Of a stretch of DNA of 64,000 bases, positions 43,185 through 55,289 are shown piece after piece. Made by a program: the position numbers and the translations under genes. Within the stretch, counting starts at the first letter, position 1. Each line of letters opens with the position of its first letter. The DNA comes from Elmis aenea (taxonomy: Eukaryota > Arthropoda > Insecta > Coleoptera > Elmidae): the NCBI GenBank assembly GCA_947652605.1, contig OX393576.1, forward strand, positions 48,770,966 to 48,834,965. Reading direction: 5' to 3'. A model generated the notes under the pieces. The model saw only the letters and a list, made by a program, of their open reading frames with translations, did no database searches and was not told the origin of the DNA.

Positions 43185-45090
43185 CTTTGCTTAAGATGTT
43201 AATACCAAATTTCCGCCACTATTATCAATAAGGCGATAACTAAAAATTGAAATTTAGGTTAATCGAATTTTCAAGAATATTGGATAAAATTAGATACAAT
43301 AAGTAGTGCACTATTTATTCATTGATGAACAGCAGTTGCGTTTAAAAAATTATACATATGAGGTATTGATGTGCTAAATAATATTATGTAATAAATGAAA
43401 ATACTACATTATCGCCGGATGGCTTCTTAAGTGATGGATAGTGTGATCTGTCTCGACGAATTATCTGTGAACTTGGCACCAGTGTAATTCATCACAGTTG
43501 GACACCTTAACACAATTATCCAACATCCCTTGTTCGCTACAAGATTAGCCACATTATATTTAGTATATAAAACTAAATTGCATTTGCTGTAAGACATTTT
43601 GTACTTGTTTTTATGTGTTATAGTGTTAAAATTTTACTAAAGTTTACTACAAAATCCACGTTATCGAACCTCATTATGAACAAAAAGTAACTAATAGTAC
43701 ACATTCACTGAATAAACTTCTACAGAGAAAATTTAACGGAAATTACAAGAATACTTCTATACTCTCTTCAAAGATTTAAAATATTAGATTCATAAAGTGT
43801 GTAAGAAATTGTACATTTAAGGAGAAATCAATTTAGCAATTAAATATTAACGCATGTACCCCTCAACAAATACTTCAAATTTTAAAATAGATATAAATGC
43901 TACTACGTGAATATTAGATTTTACAGCTATAATTATTATCTAAAATAAATAGTTTTTACCATTAATCCATTAAAATATGATACTTTTAAAAAATGTTTTT
44001 CACATTTTAATTCTAATTGCAAAGAAAATTTATTTTTTGTGTTGCCTTATTAGTTTATGTTTTGGTTTAAAATTTTTCTTGTTTAGTCTTTACACTTAAT
44101 GCCAGTGTCGGATGTTTATATCACAAATTATATATCGTCAATCCTTTTTGAAATATTCTGGTGTTCATCTTAGTAAAGTAATTTTACAAACGCAATTAAT
44201 TTCAGTTCTTTGCTTGCTCCTAACTATTATCTGGAATTTTGATATTAAAATTATCAGGTATGCATAATATTGGCATAGTCGACATTTATGTAATACCAGA
44301 ATAGCTACCCTTAGCTGAAACGCTTAAAAGAATGTTTGAAATACAGGAAGCACCGTTCGCGAGCTAACATCGTGCGAGTTGTAGATTTAAGGATGTTTAA
44401 TATTAAATATGTTAATTAACCTTTGATATTAAGAATTATTGAAATGTTAACAAAGATTCTAAAGCAGATGAAAGGATAAGTGACTTTAAATAAATGTTTT
44501 TTAAATTAAATGTTAAAAATTAATAATCAGTCGACAAATTGCTAAGATGTAAAAAATCATCAAGGTAAACTATTTTGATATTTAAAAATTAAGTTAAATG
44601 TCAAAATATGATGACAGTTTTTATACAACTAAATAAAAAGTATGAAATAAATCAAAAATAATAATCCTAGAGATAATGTTTCACTTATTCTCTCCAAACA
44701 TTTGTAATAGTCAAAAGATAATTGAAAGATATTATTTGCTTATTAACAAATTTTTTGTTTGCACAAAGCCATTCTGTGGGCACTCTATTTAGTTTCGTGA
44801 CAGCGGTTCGACTTAGAGGTTGGTTAAAGCTTTTTTTTTAATACTGAATGACAGGAAACGCCAAGGTTATTTTTAAAGAATGTTGTACAGTAAAATATCC
44901 TATTTTAATGTTTGTTGACCTTTTTCTGATGTTCAGTTAATTCCCACCCAAAATATATTAGGCGTTCCATTTGAAGACACAAAATTATAAGTCAGTTCGA
45001 TAAAACCGAAATATAAGTGGATGTGTTGGTGTTTGAGGCAAAGTGACCTTAACAATTATATTTAAACACGATCCTAATCACTTCTTAGGC
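43185..45090. other. No recognised gene
   Basis: Nearly 2 kb of AT-rich sequence with no long frames and no repeat ends. It is among the least element-dense stretches of the window. Confidence 0.45.
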
Positions 45091-45095
45091 ATATA

Positions 45096-45855
45096 CCGGG
45101 TGATTCAGTTTGACTGTCGCACCCCTATAACTTTGTAAGTATTGAAATTAACCCCAACAAACCTTATATATTTGAAATCGGCGAGAAATTCTCTATTAAG
45201 TGATGTGTTTTTGTTACCTCTACGATGACGTATGTCAAATCCGTGATAGGCAACTGTTTTTTTTTATAAATTACATAGGATACATTGGTTTGTTGATTCG
45301 GATAGAGAATTTAATTCTGAATCCGACCATGTACTCAAAAAGTATGCATACATAAGAAAATTTTCGAGAAAAATCAGTTCAAAGTTTGTTCAAATCATAG
45401 CAAACAGTTTATTTAACATAACAAAAAACGATCAAATCTTAAAAATTATACGGTAACTATCAATGGAATTAATGGAAATGTATTAAAAATTATTTTTTAT
45501 TAAAAATAAAAACCAATAATAAACGCCGACATACAAAATTAGATTTTAATGTATTCAAAATGGCCGCCACTGCTGATTTTTCTAGAAATTTTTTTAATGT
45601 ATGCCTACTTTTTGAGTATATGGTCGGATTCAGAATTAAATTCTCTATTCGAATCAACATAAAAATGTATACTATGTAATTTAAAAAAAAAAAACAGTTG
45701 CCTATCGCGGAATTGACATACGTGATCGTAGAGGTAAAAAAATCACATCACTTAATAGAGAATTTCTAGCCAATTTCAAATATATAAGGTTTGTTGAGGT
45801 TATTCTAAATACTTACAAAGTTATAGGAGTGCGACAGTCAAACTGAATCACCCGG
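45096..45855. repeat. Palindromic CCGGGTGATTCAG element (760 bp)
   Basis: TA-flanked termini CCGGGTGATTCAGTTTGACT on both sides, arms of ~280 bp (including GCGAGAAATTCTCTATTAAG and CTCAAAAAGTATGCATAC with their mirrors) and a ~200-bp loop. The end starts CCGGGTG instead of CAGGGTG, so it is a separate family with the same plan. The loop starts with a transposase tail on the minus strand. Confidence 0.87.
45539..45580 (-). pseudogene. GGHFE-type transposase tail in the palindrome loop
   Basis: The minus frame reads RKISSGGHFEYIKI and a stop at 45539-45541. GGHFE followed by a few residues and a stop is the same tail type as EDGRHVEHLL in the 39555 palindrome. Left-arm and right-arm similarity ends at GAAAAATCAG, just before the GGHFE codons, so the coding stub begins exactly where the palindrome stops. 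Too short to prove alone. Confidence 0.5.
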
Positions 45856-45859
45856 TATA

Positions 45860-46780
45860 GACGCATTTAAAACATTGCATAAAAACCAATGTCATAAGAA
45901 TTTTTATGTGCCATATTTGTGAATAAATCTATAAAAGACATAAGCATTTATAGCTCTTCTTCTACAAAAAGGAATGCTGCAAAACGACACGAATGATTCT
46001 TTAATACAATTTTTCTGCATTGGTGGTTATTGCCTCTACCTTATATCACTGAATGAATATTTTTTAATATTTTCTATATTCACGTATATTAAAAAAGCCT
46101 CTGTTGCATGTAACCGTGAATGAAATAACGCGTGAATTTTTTTAAAACCAAATTTAGTTTTAATCATAAATTATTTGGTGTAATAATTAATAAAACAAGT
46201 AGTCAAATAGGCGGTTGAAAGAATGTGTAATAAAATAGCCCTCTTCTTATAAAAATATATTTAATCGTACACATATTTTACGAAATGCGGTTTTTGACGA
46301 TTACTACTAATGATTTAGCACTTAAAATTTACAAAATAGTACTAACATCTTGTTTTTGAAGGTTTTTAATGATGCACATTACGTGTAACTCCTTTAAGTT
46401 TTTTAAACAAGCTATATAAAAATATCTTGCACTTTTCAGCACAGCGTAATTTCAAAAGCAACACTTAGTAGTAAACATAGTTGCAAATATTGTTTCAAGA
46501 CAATTTATTAATTAAAATATTTTAAATTTTTTACTATTTAAATTTGAAAGCTTTTTAAACATATTAATATAGAGTTCAAGTTGACAAAAGATTGGAGTAC
46601 TTAACCCGACACCTTCACCATAAATGTAATCGACGCAGTTTTATGAAGCAATGCTGTGACTGATTAATAAAATTACAAAGTTTATTTTACTAATACCGGT
46701 TAATTGTTGTTGACCACATCTTTGAAGAGGAACTAATCATAGGCAATAGCATAGCATAGACCAAACATTACCGTTCTATA
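45860..46780. other. No recognised gene
   Basis: AT-rich; nothing supported. Confidence 0.4.
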
Positions 46781-46784
46781 TATA

Positions 46785-47000
46785 AATTTTAAACAGACCT
46801 ATGATACCATAAACAATTTAAAGGTGTATGAAGCAACGAGAAAATTTGAAGTTTCAGACATATTAGTAAGGTTAGTGAAGATGATACTGAAGGAAACAAA
46901 CTACAAGAATCTAGCTAACGGACATACATAACGACGACAACGGATACAAATTATGGCTTACGCCGATGACTTAGTTCTCTAAGCTAGAGCAAAGCATGGG
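46785..47000 (+). pseudogene. Non-LTR reverse transcriptase fragment with internal deletion
   Basis: Reads NFKQTYDTINNLKVYEATRK then FEVSDILVRLVKMILKETNY and NLANGHT-stop, equivalent to motif A (DFKQAYDSI) and the following helix of LINE RTs. It then jumps directly to RRQRIQIMAYADDLVL (YADD at about 46959-46970), so motif B and ~60-80 residues are deleted. Stops are present. Similar RT style (FKQAYDS...) is seen in RTE-like elements, but clade is uncertain. Confidence 0.75.
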
Positions 47001-47427
47001 AAAAACTAACATGGAATAAAAAGGTATGAAATAAAACATGTTTTAAAGCCATGGGTCAGTATGACCTAAAGAGCTAAATAACAAATAATCAAATATAAGA
47101 ACAGCCTTAAAATTTTGCTAAGTGACTTTGGTCTGGCATGTGTCTTTTTATTTATACAGGGTGTGTAAAAATTGGCGGAAGGGCTACACGGAGCGATGTT
47201 CTTCGTAAAATTCTAAGTCGAAAATCTTAATACGAAAATGTTGTACCATGCTTCCTATGGCCTCAGGAACCATTTAAAGAAAAGAAAAAATTGGCAACAT
47301 TGCATACATTGATTTTCGTTTGGACATTTTTTTATCAGCAATTTTTACTTAGGTATTTACATTTTTTGTTCGAACTGAAAGCCTTCAGTTCGTAAACATA
47401 GCTGCAAACTTTTGGGTATCGTACAAC

Positions 47428-48375
47428 TAGGGTGTCCATATTTCCACAAGGCCTAACCGGGACACACGACAAAAAAAAAACTTCATTGGAGATTACTGTA
47501 TACAGGGTGTGTATAAATTGGCGGAAGCGCTACACGTGACGATGTTATTCGTAAAATTCTAAGTCGAAAATCTTAATACAAAAATGTTGTACCATGCTTT
47601 CTATGGCCTCAGGAACCATATAAAGAAAAAAAAAATTGGCAATATTGCATACATTGATTTACTTAGGTATTTACAATTTTTGTTCGAACTGAAAGCCTTC
47701 AGTTCGTAAACATAGCTGCAAACTTTTGGGTATCGTAAAACACAAACTAGAAATAATTACGAGAAAAACATAGATGACAGCTAATGACAATGTTGCCATA
47801 TGTATTATTTTCATTTAAATCAGTGATTTACATATTTTCAACACCAATTATTTTTGAAAGGAAAAACAATATCTACGAAAAAATATTATTCGAAATTTAT
47901 TTTTATTCCAAATTGCAGCTTTTTCATTTGCAAGTATTAAATAAAAATGCTTATTAAAGGACTAAATGTCAAAACTTTGAGGACCTCTTGCAGACACAGC
48001 AAGCATGGTACAAGATTTTTGTATCAAGATTTTCGACTTAGAAGTTTACGAAGAACATCGCCACGTGTAGCGCTTCCGCCAATTTTTACACACCCTGTAT
48101 TTCAGTATGAATTATGATTATGAAATAAAAAAAATCACAAAATGACAGTTACAAAATAATACGCATGCTCTAATCAGTTTTTGTTTCACAGCCTCGATCT
48201 TTATCGCGCCTCACGCAACGTGCAAAATGAAAAATTGCATACTTATAAGGTGCTGATAATGAGTGGTTAACATTGCCGGGACAATTAGCTGTCCCGAAAA
48301 AATATATCGGGACACCGGGACAGGAGAGATAAAACCGGGACAAATCCGGGAAAACCGGGACGTATGGACACCCTA
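47428..48375. mobile_element. hAT-like MITE with GGGTGTCCAT ends and 8-bp duplication
   Basis: Ends TAGGGTGTCCATATTTCC and (reverse complement) TAGGGTGTCCATACGTCC. Flanked by exact octamers CGTACAAC (47420-47427 and 48376-48383). Right part has repeated CCGGGACA and TCCCGG words. It contains foldback family A copy 3. A relative end lies at 50410-50512. No transposase. Confidence 0.85.
47503..48097 (+). repeat. Foldback family A, copy 3 (innermost)
   Basis: 595 bp, TA-flanked, CAGGGTGTGTATAAATTGGC termini. On the minus strand it encodes TIPKSLQLCLRTEGFQFEQK then Leu and a stop (47671-47673). It is the best preserved stub of the family. The interior phrase GGGTATCGTAAAACACAAAC shows the undisturbed state of the site at which the outer copy was hit. 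Confidence 0.9.
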
Positions 48376-48734
48376 CGTACAACACAAACTAGAAATAATT
48401 ACGAGAAAAACAGAGATGACAGCTAAGGACAATGTTGCCATATGTATTACTGTCATTAAAATCAGTGATTTACATATTTTCAACACCAATTTTTGAAAGG
48501 AAGAACACAATATCTAGGAAAAAATTCGAAATTTATTTTTATTCCAAATTGCAGCTTTTTCATTTGCAAGTATTAAATAATAACGCCTATTAAAGGACTA
48601 AATGTCAAAGCTTTGAGGACCTCTTGCAGACACAGCAAGCGTGGTACAACATTTTCGTATTAAGATTTTCGACTTGGAATTTTACGAAGAACATCGCCCC
48701 GTGTAGCCCTTCCGCCAATTTTTACACACCCTGT

Positions 48735-49855
48735 ATATTAGTACGTTAGTAGAACATGAATGATCTTCAATGATGCAAAAGTGACATGGTACCTAATGGT
48801 TAAACTATTATTATCGTTTTCTTACTCTATGCTGTTATTTGTTAAGATAGGTATATTTCTTTCAAATAACGATATTTTTGTCCAAAAGTCATTAAACATG
48901 CGCTTTATAATTTGTCGAATAGCATTTGTCATAATACGACTATATCTTTTATGTATGCTGAAATACATTCGATTGTACATGCAAGAAAGCCATCCACTTA
49001 ATGTGGTCATTTGGCTTGTAAACACATTAAATAGTTAAATAAATAAATTTACAGTTAAAGATTTATCATTTGGCTTCGCTGTATAATACATAGCAAGTTT
49101 GAATCAATTAAATTATATCTAATGGCAATATGTGAAGCAATTTATGTACAAAACAGTACATAAACAACGTATTGTTTTTAGATTACAAACGGTTGGTACT
49201 ACATACGTTTACTAGAGCGTTGCTGACCTAATTAATCTAGCACCAACATGGAATGGGACGTTTAACCAATTCAGATTGGAACAGTTCATTGCTACTAACA
49301 TGCATACAACTAATTGTTATATACTTCATACATATTATCATTAGATGCAGTAATTTTTCTAAGCCACGTATCATATAATAGGGTTGTCCAAGCGTTGCCA
49401 AGTCTTACAAGATATCTTACTTATTTTTGGAGTCCTAAACTTATTTTTATTACAGTCTAAAATTCTCTTTAGCGTGTTGACCAGATTTTAGTTTTGGTAA
49501 GGCTGGACAAAATCGACTGGGGGATATTATGAATGAAAGTAAAAAAATGCATTCTCTTTTTTTGCTCATTTTAACATTTACATATTTTGCTTTAGCAGAA
49601 TAACTAATAAGAATGTTTAATAATTAGTGTGATTGATATCGGTAACTTTTAAGCAATTTCGTCTACTCTTTTGTATTTTACATCTGTTTATTGTGGTATT
49701 GTGAACATGGCTAAATTAATTTGAACACTTTGAAAAGTTTAATATGTTAGAAGTTAGAATATTACATTGTAAGTGATAAAAAACATAGCGGCTGCTGCAG
49801 AATTTACTTTAAATTTACGTTTACTTCTTTATTAATTGTAAACATAACGTTTTTA
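48735..49855. other. Unassigned; opposed small ORFs at 48760-49038
   Basis: The plus frame (92 codons) is a hydrophobic chance-like ORF; the minus frame 48822-49025 (67 codons, LSGWLSCMYNRMYFSIHKRY ... MFNDFWTKISLFERNIP) has a more protein-like look but I cannot place it. No repeat ends. Confidence 0.3.
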
Positions 49856-49879
49856 CGAAATCATGGCAAACATCGATAA

Positions 49880-50268
49880 AGAAATTTTTACAAAAGTAGC
49901 CATATCTCGGTTATTTTTTGCAACAAATACATAAACTATATATTTTTGAAAAGATAAAATACTCTCTTTCATATAGTCATGGCCAACTAGGGTTTCCTTA
50001 AAAAAAATGTTTACTTCATATCTCGATAGTCAAGGTCGCTAAAAGAAAATTATTTTGTTTTTAAATTAAGCATAAAAATCTGTATAATAAAACCTTGGTA
50101 ATATTTAATTCTATTTTTCGTCTGTAGTGCCAAAATGGAAAGCGATATAAGAAATCTGATTATATAAGCGTGCTTTTCGCAGAAAAATAGCTCAAGAGAG
50201 CGATATCAGATTTTCGCTAACTATAACGGTAACCGAGATACTCCGTAGAACATTCGAATTTGGTCCAC
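49880..50268. repeat. Diverged right half of the 6559 palindrome family
   Basis: AGTCATGGCCAACTAGGGTTTCC corresponds to GGTCATAGCCAACTATCGTTCC near 7410. The right end GGTAACCGAGATAC...CGAATTTGGTCCACCCTG (to 50268) mirrors the left end at 6559-6620 (CAGGGTGGGCAAATTTCG...AATCTCGGTAACTATA). The left arm is missing. Confidence 0.6.
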
Positions 50269-50409
50269 CCTGGATAGTAGGGTTAAATATAAATGCAGCC
50301 GAACATTGCGCAACACTATGATGCTGTATACGTATACGCTATACGGCATGATCTATGATGAGTAAGACGTAGGTTTATGTTTATGCCTATATTTTAAGTT
50401 TTTGCTGTA

Positions 50410-50512
50410 AACTGGCAAAAGGCGGGACATTTTTGAAACTCCGCGGGACGCGGGACAAATTGTTAAAAATCGGGACTGTCTCGCCAAAAGCGGGACGTAT
50501 GGTCGGTCACCT
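50410..50512. repeat. hAT MITE right-end fragment
   Basis: GCGGGAC words repeated (GGCGGGACA, GCGGGACGCGGGACAAA) and an end GGGACGTATGGTCGGTCACC resembling GGGACGTATGGACACCC of the element at 47428-48375. The left end is not found. Confidence 0.45.
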
Positions 50513-50519
50513 TACTTTA

Positions 50520-51320
50520 GGGGTAACATGCAATACTGTATTATTGGGTTATCACAGTAATTCAGTAAAAATTATGAGATAAGCTTATTTATCGTTAATT
50601 ATTATTGTTGTTAGCAATATATTTTTCTAATATGACAGTAAAAGGGCATTATATTTCATGTTTTTGGGTTATAATCAACCAACCAACTTTAATTTCTTAC
50701 ATTCTATTCGATTTCTAGATGAACACAGTTCTATTTTTTCTCCTTTTCTGACAATTTATTGTTTTCTTTAAAATAAGATCCCTTAAGCCTTAAGCACACT
50801 AAAGTTTGCAAAAACGTTTGTATTTATTACACAAAATAATGACGGTATTTTAGTAAAATTAAGTAAACTATCTATATTTTTTCATATTATAATAATATAT
50901 ACATATTTTTTTAATTATTTATCCGTGACTCTAATACAAGTATTTTATAGATTTTAACAAAAATGGGAAAATTAATTTAAATTAAATATATTAAGTAAAT
51001 TAAAACCGTTCATGCGGCTCACATCAAAGCAAAAATTTAGGTACAATTCAAGATTCCACAATGAACACGCTTCACACATCGTCACTGGGTTTGTGTAAAG
51101 AACGGATCTGTGCGAAAACAAACTGCAAAATCGCATTGCAAAGACCTCATCTAATCAATTGCTATAAACCAACAGTGCTTAAAAGTTCAAGACCCATACC
51201 AGCAAATAAAGATAAAAGTAACATAAAGTATATTTATATCAGCTTAAGTTTATCATACTTTATTATATCATTTCGAGCATGTTTTACTGGATTATTGCAA
51301 TGCTGCAAGACCATAAAAAG
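50520..51320. other. No recognised gene
   Basis: AT-rich. The 140-codon frame at 51061-51483 is driven by the microsatellite at 51323 and is not supported as a gene. Confidence 0.45.
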
Positions 51321-51322
51321 AG

Positions 51323-51381
51323 CTTGTTTGTCTGTTTGTTTGTTTGTTTGTTTATTTGTTTGTTTGTTTGCTTGTTTGTTC
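51323..51381. repeat. TTTG microsatellite
   Basis: About 14 imperfect TGTT/TTTG units (GTTTGTCTGTTTGTTTGTTT and onward), interrupted by single changes. Confidence 0.9.
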
Positions 51382-51708
51382 GCTATAGTAAATAAGCACT
51401 TTTTTGTGTACCTCCGTTTTGTAACCTATAGTCTTACATTTTATTTTATTATTGAGCTGTATAAAGATAAACACATCGTATAAACTGTATTACTATTTCG
51501 TATTTTGCATAAGTTTAAATTTTACGTAAATTTTTTTACATTAAAGTTCATGTAGTAATTCTCAATAACCGAGTAACCGGGTACTTAAACTAAAAGAATG
51601 AGATTTATAAGCAATTATCGATTAAACACACTAATATATATATATATAATAACATGGATGATTAAAAGAATAAAAACGAATGTCATGTAAAAAACCAAAT
51701 TTATTTAT

Positions 51709-51855
51709 TTAGGCACATTCTTTACATTTTGTAATTGCTAAGGCATGCTTGTCGCAGACAAGTTTTTCGCATGCTATGCAAGATTTTTTAGTTTTTGTGC
51801 GCTTTTTTATTGGTGCTCCGTAGCACAAGAGACACGAACCAGTAATAATTATGAC
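51709..51855 (-). pseudogene. piggyBac transposase C-terminal Cys-rich remnant
   Basis: The minus frame reads TGSCLLCYGAPIKKRTKTKK then SCIACEKLVCDKHALAITKC and KECA-stop (stop 51709-51711). CxxC...T-x-x-x-C-x-x-C-x-x-x-x-C-x-x-H...C-x-x-C is the C-terminal zinc-binding domain that follows the DDD core of piggyBac-family transposases, where it binds target or TIR DNA. All expected ligands are present. The catalytic core upstream is not readable here, so this is a 5'-lost fragment. It fits with the TTAA-flanked MITEs at 17878 and 21392. Confidence 0.6.
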
Positions 51856-51859
51856 TGCG

Positions 51860-54460
51860 AAAGTCTAATAGTTATTTTTAAAATTACTGATTTGGGGGTT
51901 CTGTTACAACTGTGTAAAAATCATCTACATCTATTTTTACAGATAAGGGAAAATTATTGTTTTGCGATTGGTTAAAATCAAAAGTAATTTGTAACAATAC
52001 AAATGTTTAAAATATTTTTAAAATACAACGAATATGGCAAACTTTTACAGTGGGGTGTTGAGCTAGAATCTATCTATCTAGCTGCTAGATAGTCGTATTG
52101 AACTTATTTAAAATCCTATATCTGAGTGTTTATTACTATTTAATAAAATTTTTCGAAAGTATGCTACAGGTTTTAGAATTTAAAATTTAAAACTGAATGA
52201 TTTGACCAATCTGTCATTCTAATTACAAAATAATACAAAACATATAGCATAAGTTTATTACTCCCATCGTAGTAATATTAAAGATGTATTTTTTTTTAAT
52301 GTGAAACTTCTGTCTTTCACGTTATTGAGTGATTGGCTTTTAAACGATTTTATAAAAAATCTGGCAGTGGGTACCCGGTCATTGAACAACGTTGTAAATT
52401 CTGGTTATTGACATAAGGATTAAACAATTAGGTCAGCTATTGCTGAACATTCGTATAACACAAAACCGCAGTAGGTATGTAGATCTTTTTACTTAACTTA
52501 TTTACTTGACATTAAAAATTATTAGCTTAAATAATAAAATCATCCATATTAAAAACTTTTTTTCCAATTATTTTAGCATAATAAATGTATAGGGATTCTC
52601 TTAACTATTTTTTGTTTGAATTATACCTTAAATTGTTAGCAGGAGTCTTAGAGCACTTTAATATATTAAAATCGCTTTTTTGACTTTCACAAACAAAGGT
52701 ATCATATTGATATATTTATAAATTTTTATGATTATATTACACACGCGTTCAGGATTATTCACGAATTAAAAAGCAAATATTATAATTACTCATTTTCTGC
52801 AACGCAAACAAAAAAGCAATTATTATTCTACAATTTAGAATATTGTATTTAAAACGTTGAATTCAGTTTTATTAACAGCAACTTTCGCGAAGCATAATAT
52901 TAAATAAAAGTTGCTACTTGAACTGAATCGTCAGACTGCAAATTATAATCAGTATTTTTTAAAAAACATGTTACTGTTGAATTATCATAGAACTGTTTTT
53001 TGTTATTGTAACTTTTCTTAATTATTCTCATAATCTAAGGAAAATTCTGCCAATTATAAATAAAGAGATGTTTCTAAGTACCAGTACCAGCTACACAAAC
53101 GTTTTGTAATATTGCAGGCATGAAAATCAAGACTACAAACTTACATAATTAGTTGCATAAGTTTATTTCCTTTATGTCAGTAAATATTTACTTGCGAAAT
53201 TGCATATCTTATTTATTTATTACATGCCTGTACGTTCATTACATTGATTTTAGGTCTTGTGCAATTAATAATCGTTGAATTTAAGAACTAAGGCGAAGAA
53301 AATACATAGCATCGTTATCGTGGTGAAAGGGATTAGTCTCATTTTAAATAGAAGAAGAAGCATGACCCTCACCTGCGATTTTAAAAATAGATTTAAAGTC
53401 ATAATACTTAAGCTGCAGAAAAAGAAATGCCAGAGTAAATTGAAACATCAGTAGCTAGAAGTCGCTTGGCATTGCAACCGAAAGAGATGAATAAAGATAA
53501 ACGTTTAAAGAACTAAACTACAGTGTTTTAAGATCACATCTATGCGATTTTCATAAAGCGTTGAAAAGAAAGTAGGAGAAGGACGCAAAGATAACAATAT
53601 CAAGATTCACTTCCGTAGTCAAATCCTATTAAAGGCCATAATTTTACCTTAAAAGCTTTCTAAACTGGTTCTGGACAATAGTCCTTGACTTCAGCCCTTC
53701 GCATTGAACAAAAGTCACAGTGTGCGATGGGCACCAAAGTATTACAAAGTCGAAGAACTTATACACACATTAGCAAACCTAGGCTTAGGTATGGCCTTTA
53801 TTGGGTGACCCAGATCTCTGTTGATATTATTAATACAGCGTTTACAGAATGAATGGCATCAGAATGCAAAATAAACAGTACTCGGAAATACGTAAAGATA
53901 ATTTACAGTTGAACACATAAAAATTAAGCTAAGTTATTACTAAGAAATGGTCCAAATTCGATATTTATTTTTATTTATGATCAAAGATAGGCTTCGTTGT
54001 ACCCATGACTTATCCTATATATTTGTTATTTTAATACCAACAAATATTCTGTAATTTTTATCATTCAAAAAAAAAAAAAAATTACATATATGTATACAAA
54101 GCTATTGTCTTTATTTTAAAAGACAAAATTTTGCATTATAGCTCTTGATCCAATGCAGACTTTAATAAATTTTGGTATCTATAACAACATAACGGATAAA
54201 TGAAACTGTTTTAAAATTACAAAATTTTCTTTTATAAAAATATGACCCACTCAACCGTTTCAGTCAACTCTTAAAAAACATGGATTAACTGTTCTGGTTG
54301 ACAGTTCATACAAATTGTTTTGAATTTTCAAAGGCTACTACCGATATTTTAGGTAAAATACTCGCAAATAATCATAAGAAACGAAATAACTTCAAAAATA
54401 TTATATTTAGACATAAAACATGCTTTACAACTTTAAAAGATAATTAAATTTTTTACAAGA
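51860..54460. other. No recognised gene
   Basis: 2.6 kb of AT-rich DNA. About 53700-53870 has a less AT-rich patch with a 60-codon open run (RTYTHISKPRLRYGLYWVTQ) that I cannot identify. No repeat ends found. Confidence 0.35.
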
Positions 54461-54469
54461 AAATGTAAA

Positions 54470-55000
54470 AATATATAGGGTGTTCCATTAAAAAAAAAAG
54501 ATTTATATGTGTTTAAAGTTTAGCAAAATGGACCGAGTATAACGAACACCCTGTATATTATTTTAAAAATGTAAATAGTCAACAATCACTATGACACTAT
54601 TGTCTAATAAATTACCAGAGTAAATTGCTCTAGTGTTGTTATGTTAATAAATATAAATATTTTTATAAAGGTCTGCATATGTCAAAATTTCCAAAAAAAA
54701 ACGTTAATAACTCAAAAACGGTTTATTTTAGATAGCAACAACCTATAATATTTTTGAAAGAGAATTTAATTTTACATCCAAAAATTATAAAATATACCTA
54801 CATAGTGTTCCATATAAAAAAACAATGTTTGGTATCAGAGCGCAAAAACAAAACACTGTGTAGTGTTGTAAATAATTTTAGGTTATGTAGTAAATGATTA
54901 CAAACAACTTTTATATTTAACTTTTTTTAATATTATTACTAATAACAGAGCTATCGAATAATTCGTCTTGGCTGGGACACCCTGTATATATTTATAACCA
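54470..55000. repeat. Degenerate CAGGGTG-type modules
   Basis: ATATAGGGTGTTCCATT ... GAACACCCTGTATA (54474-54559) repeats the internal module of the 39555 palindrome arms, and the following sequence resembles its arm near 41400-41490. Another end, GGGACACCCTGTATA, lies at 54974-54990. No complete element can be delimited. Confidence 0.55.
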
Positions 55001-55289
55001 AAGAAAAGTTATTTTACATGATATTTGAAAAAACAGTTTCTTACCGCCGAAAAGCAAAAACTCACTTTTTATCGACTAAAATTATGAATAATTTGGTGCC
55101 AAAACGAATAGTGGTTTCATAATAAAACCACATAATTTTGAGAAAAAAATTTAAAAAGCTTTTTAAACTTTCATAAGAAGTACTTTCTTGTGAACATATT
55201 GAAATGATTTATGCAAAAAATTTCAACTGAAACGGCCTTTTAGTCACTTTTTTCACGAAAATCACTTTTATTTCATTAGCTTGGCATGC

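Larger units (their letters stand above)
47157..48733 (+). repeat. Foldback family A, copy 2 (host of nested insertion)
   Basis: TA-flanked, termini CAGGGTGTGTAAAAATTGGC. Its interior is interrupted at 47427/48376 by a hAT-like element. Removing 47428-48383 gives an uninterrupted ~621-bp copy collinear with the inner one at 47503. It has the transposase stub on the minus strand (IPKSLQLCLRTEGFQFE, stop 47358-47360). Confidence 0.88.

Noticed and set aside
51061..51483. 140-codon ORF with CLFV repeats
   Set aside because: The repeated residues come from the TTTG microsatellite; the rest has no family features.
51565..52386. ACCGGGTAC (51577) and GGTACCCGGT (52370) as piggyBac ends around the Cys-rich remnant
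   Set aside because: The words are partly inverted and one TTAA is near, but positions, orientation and lack of a second abutting TTAA do not make a convincing element.
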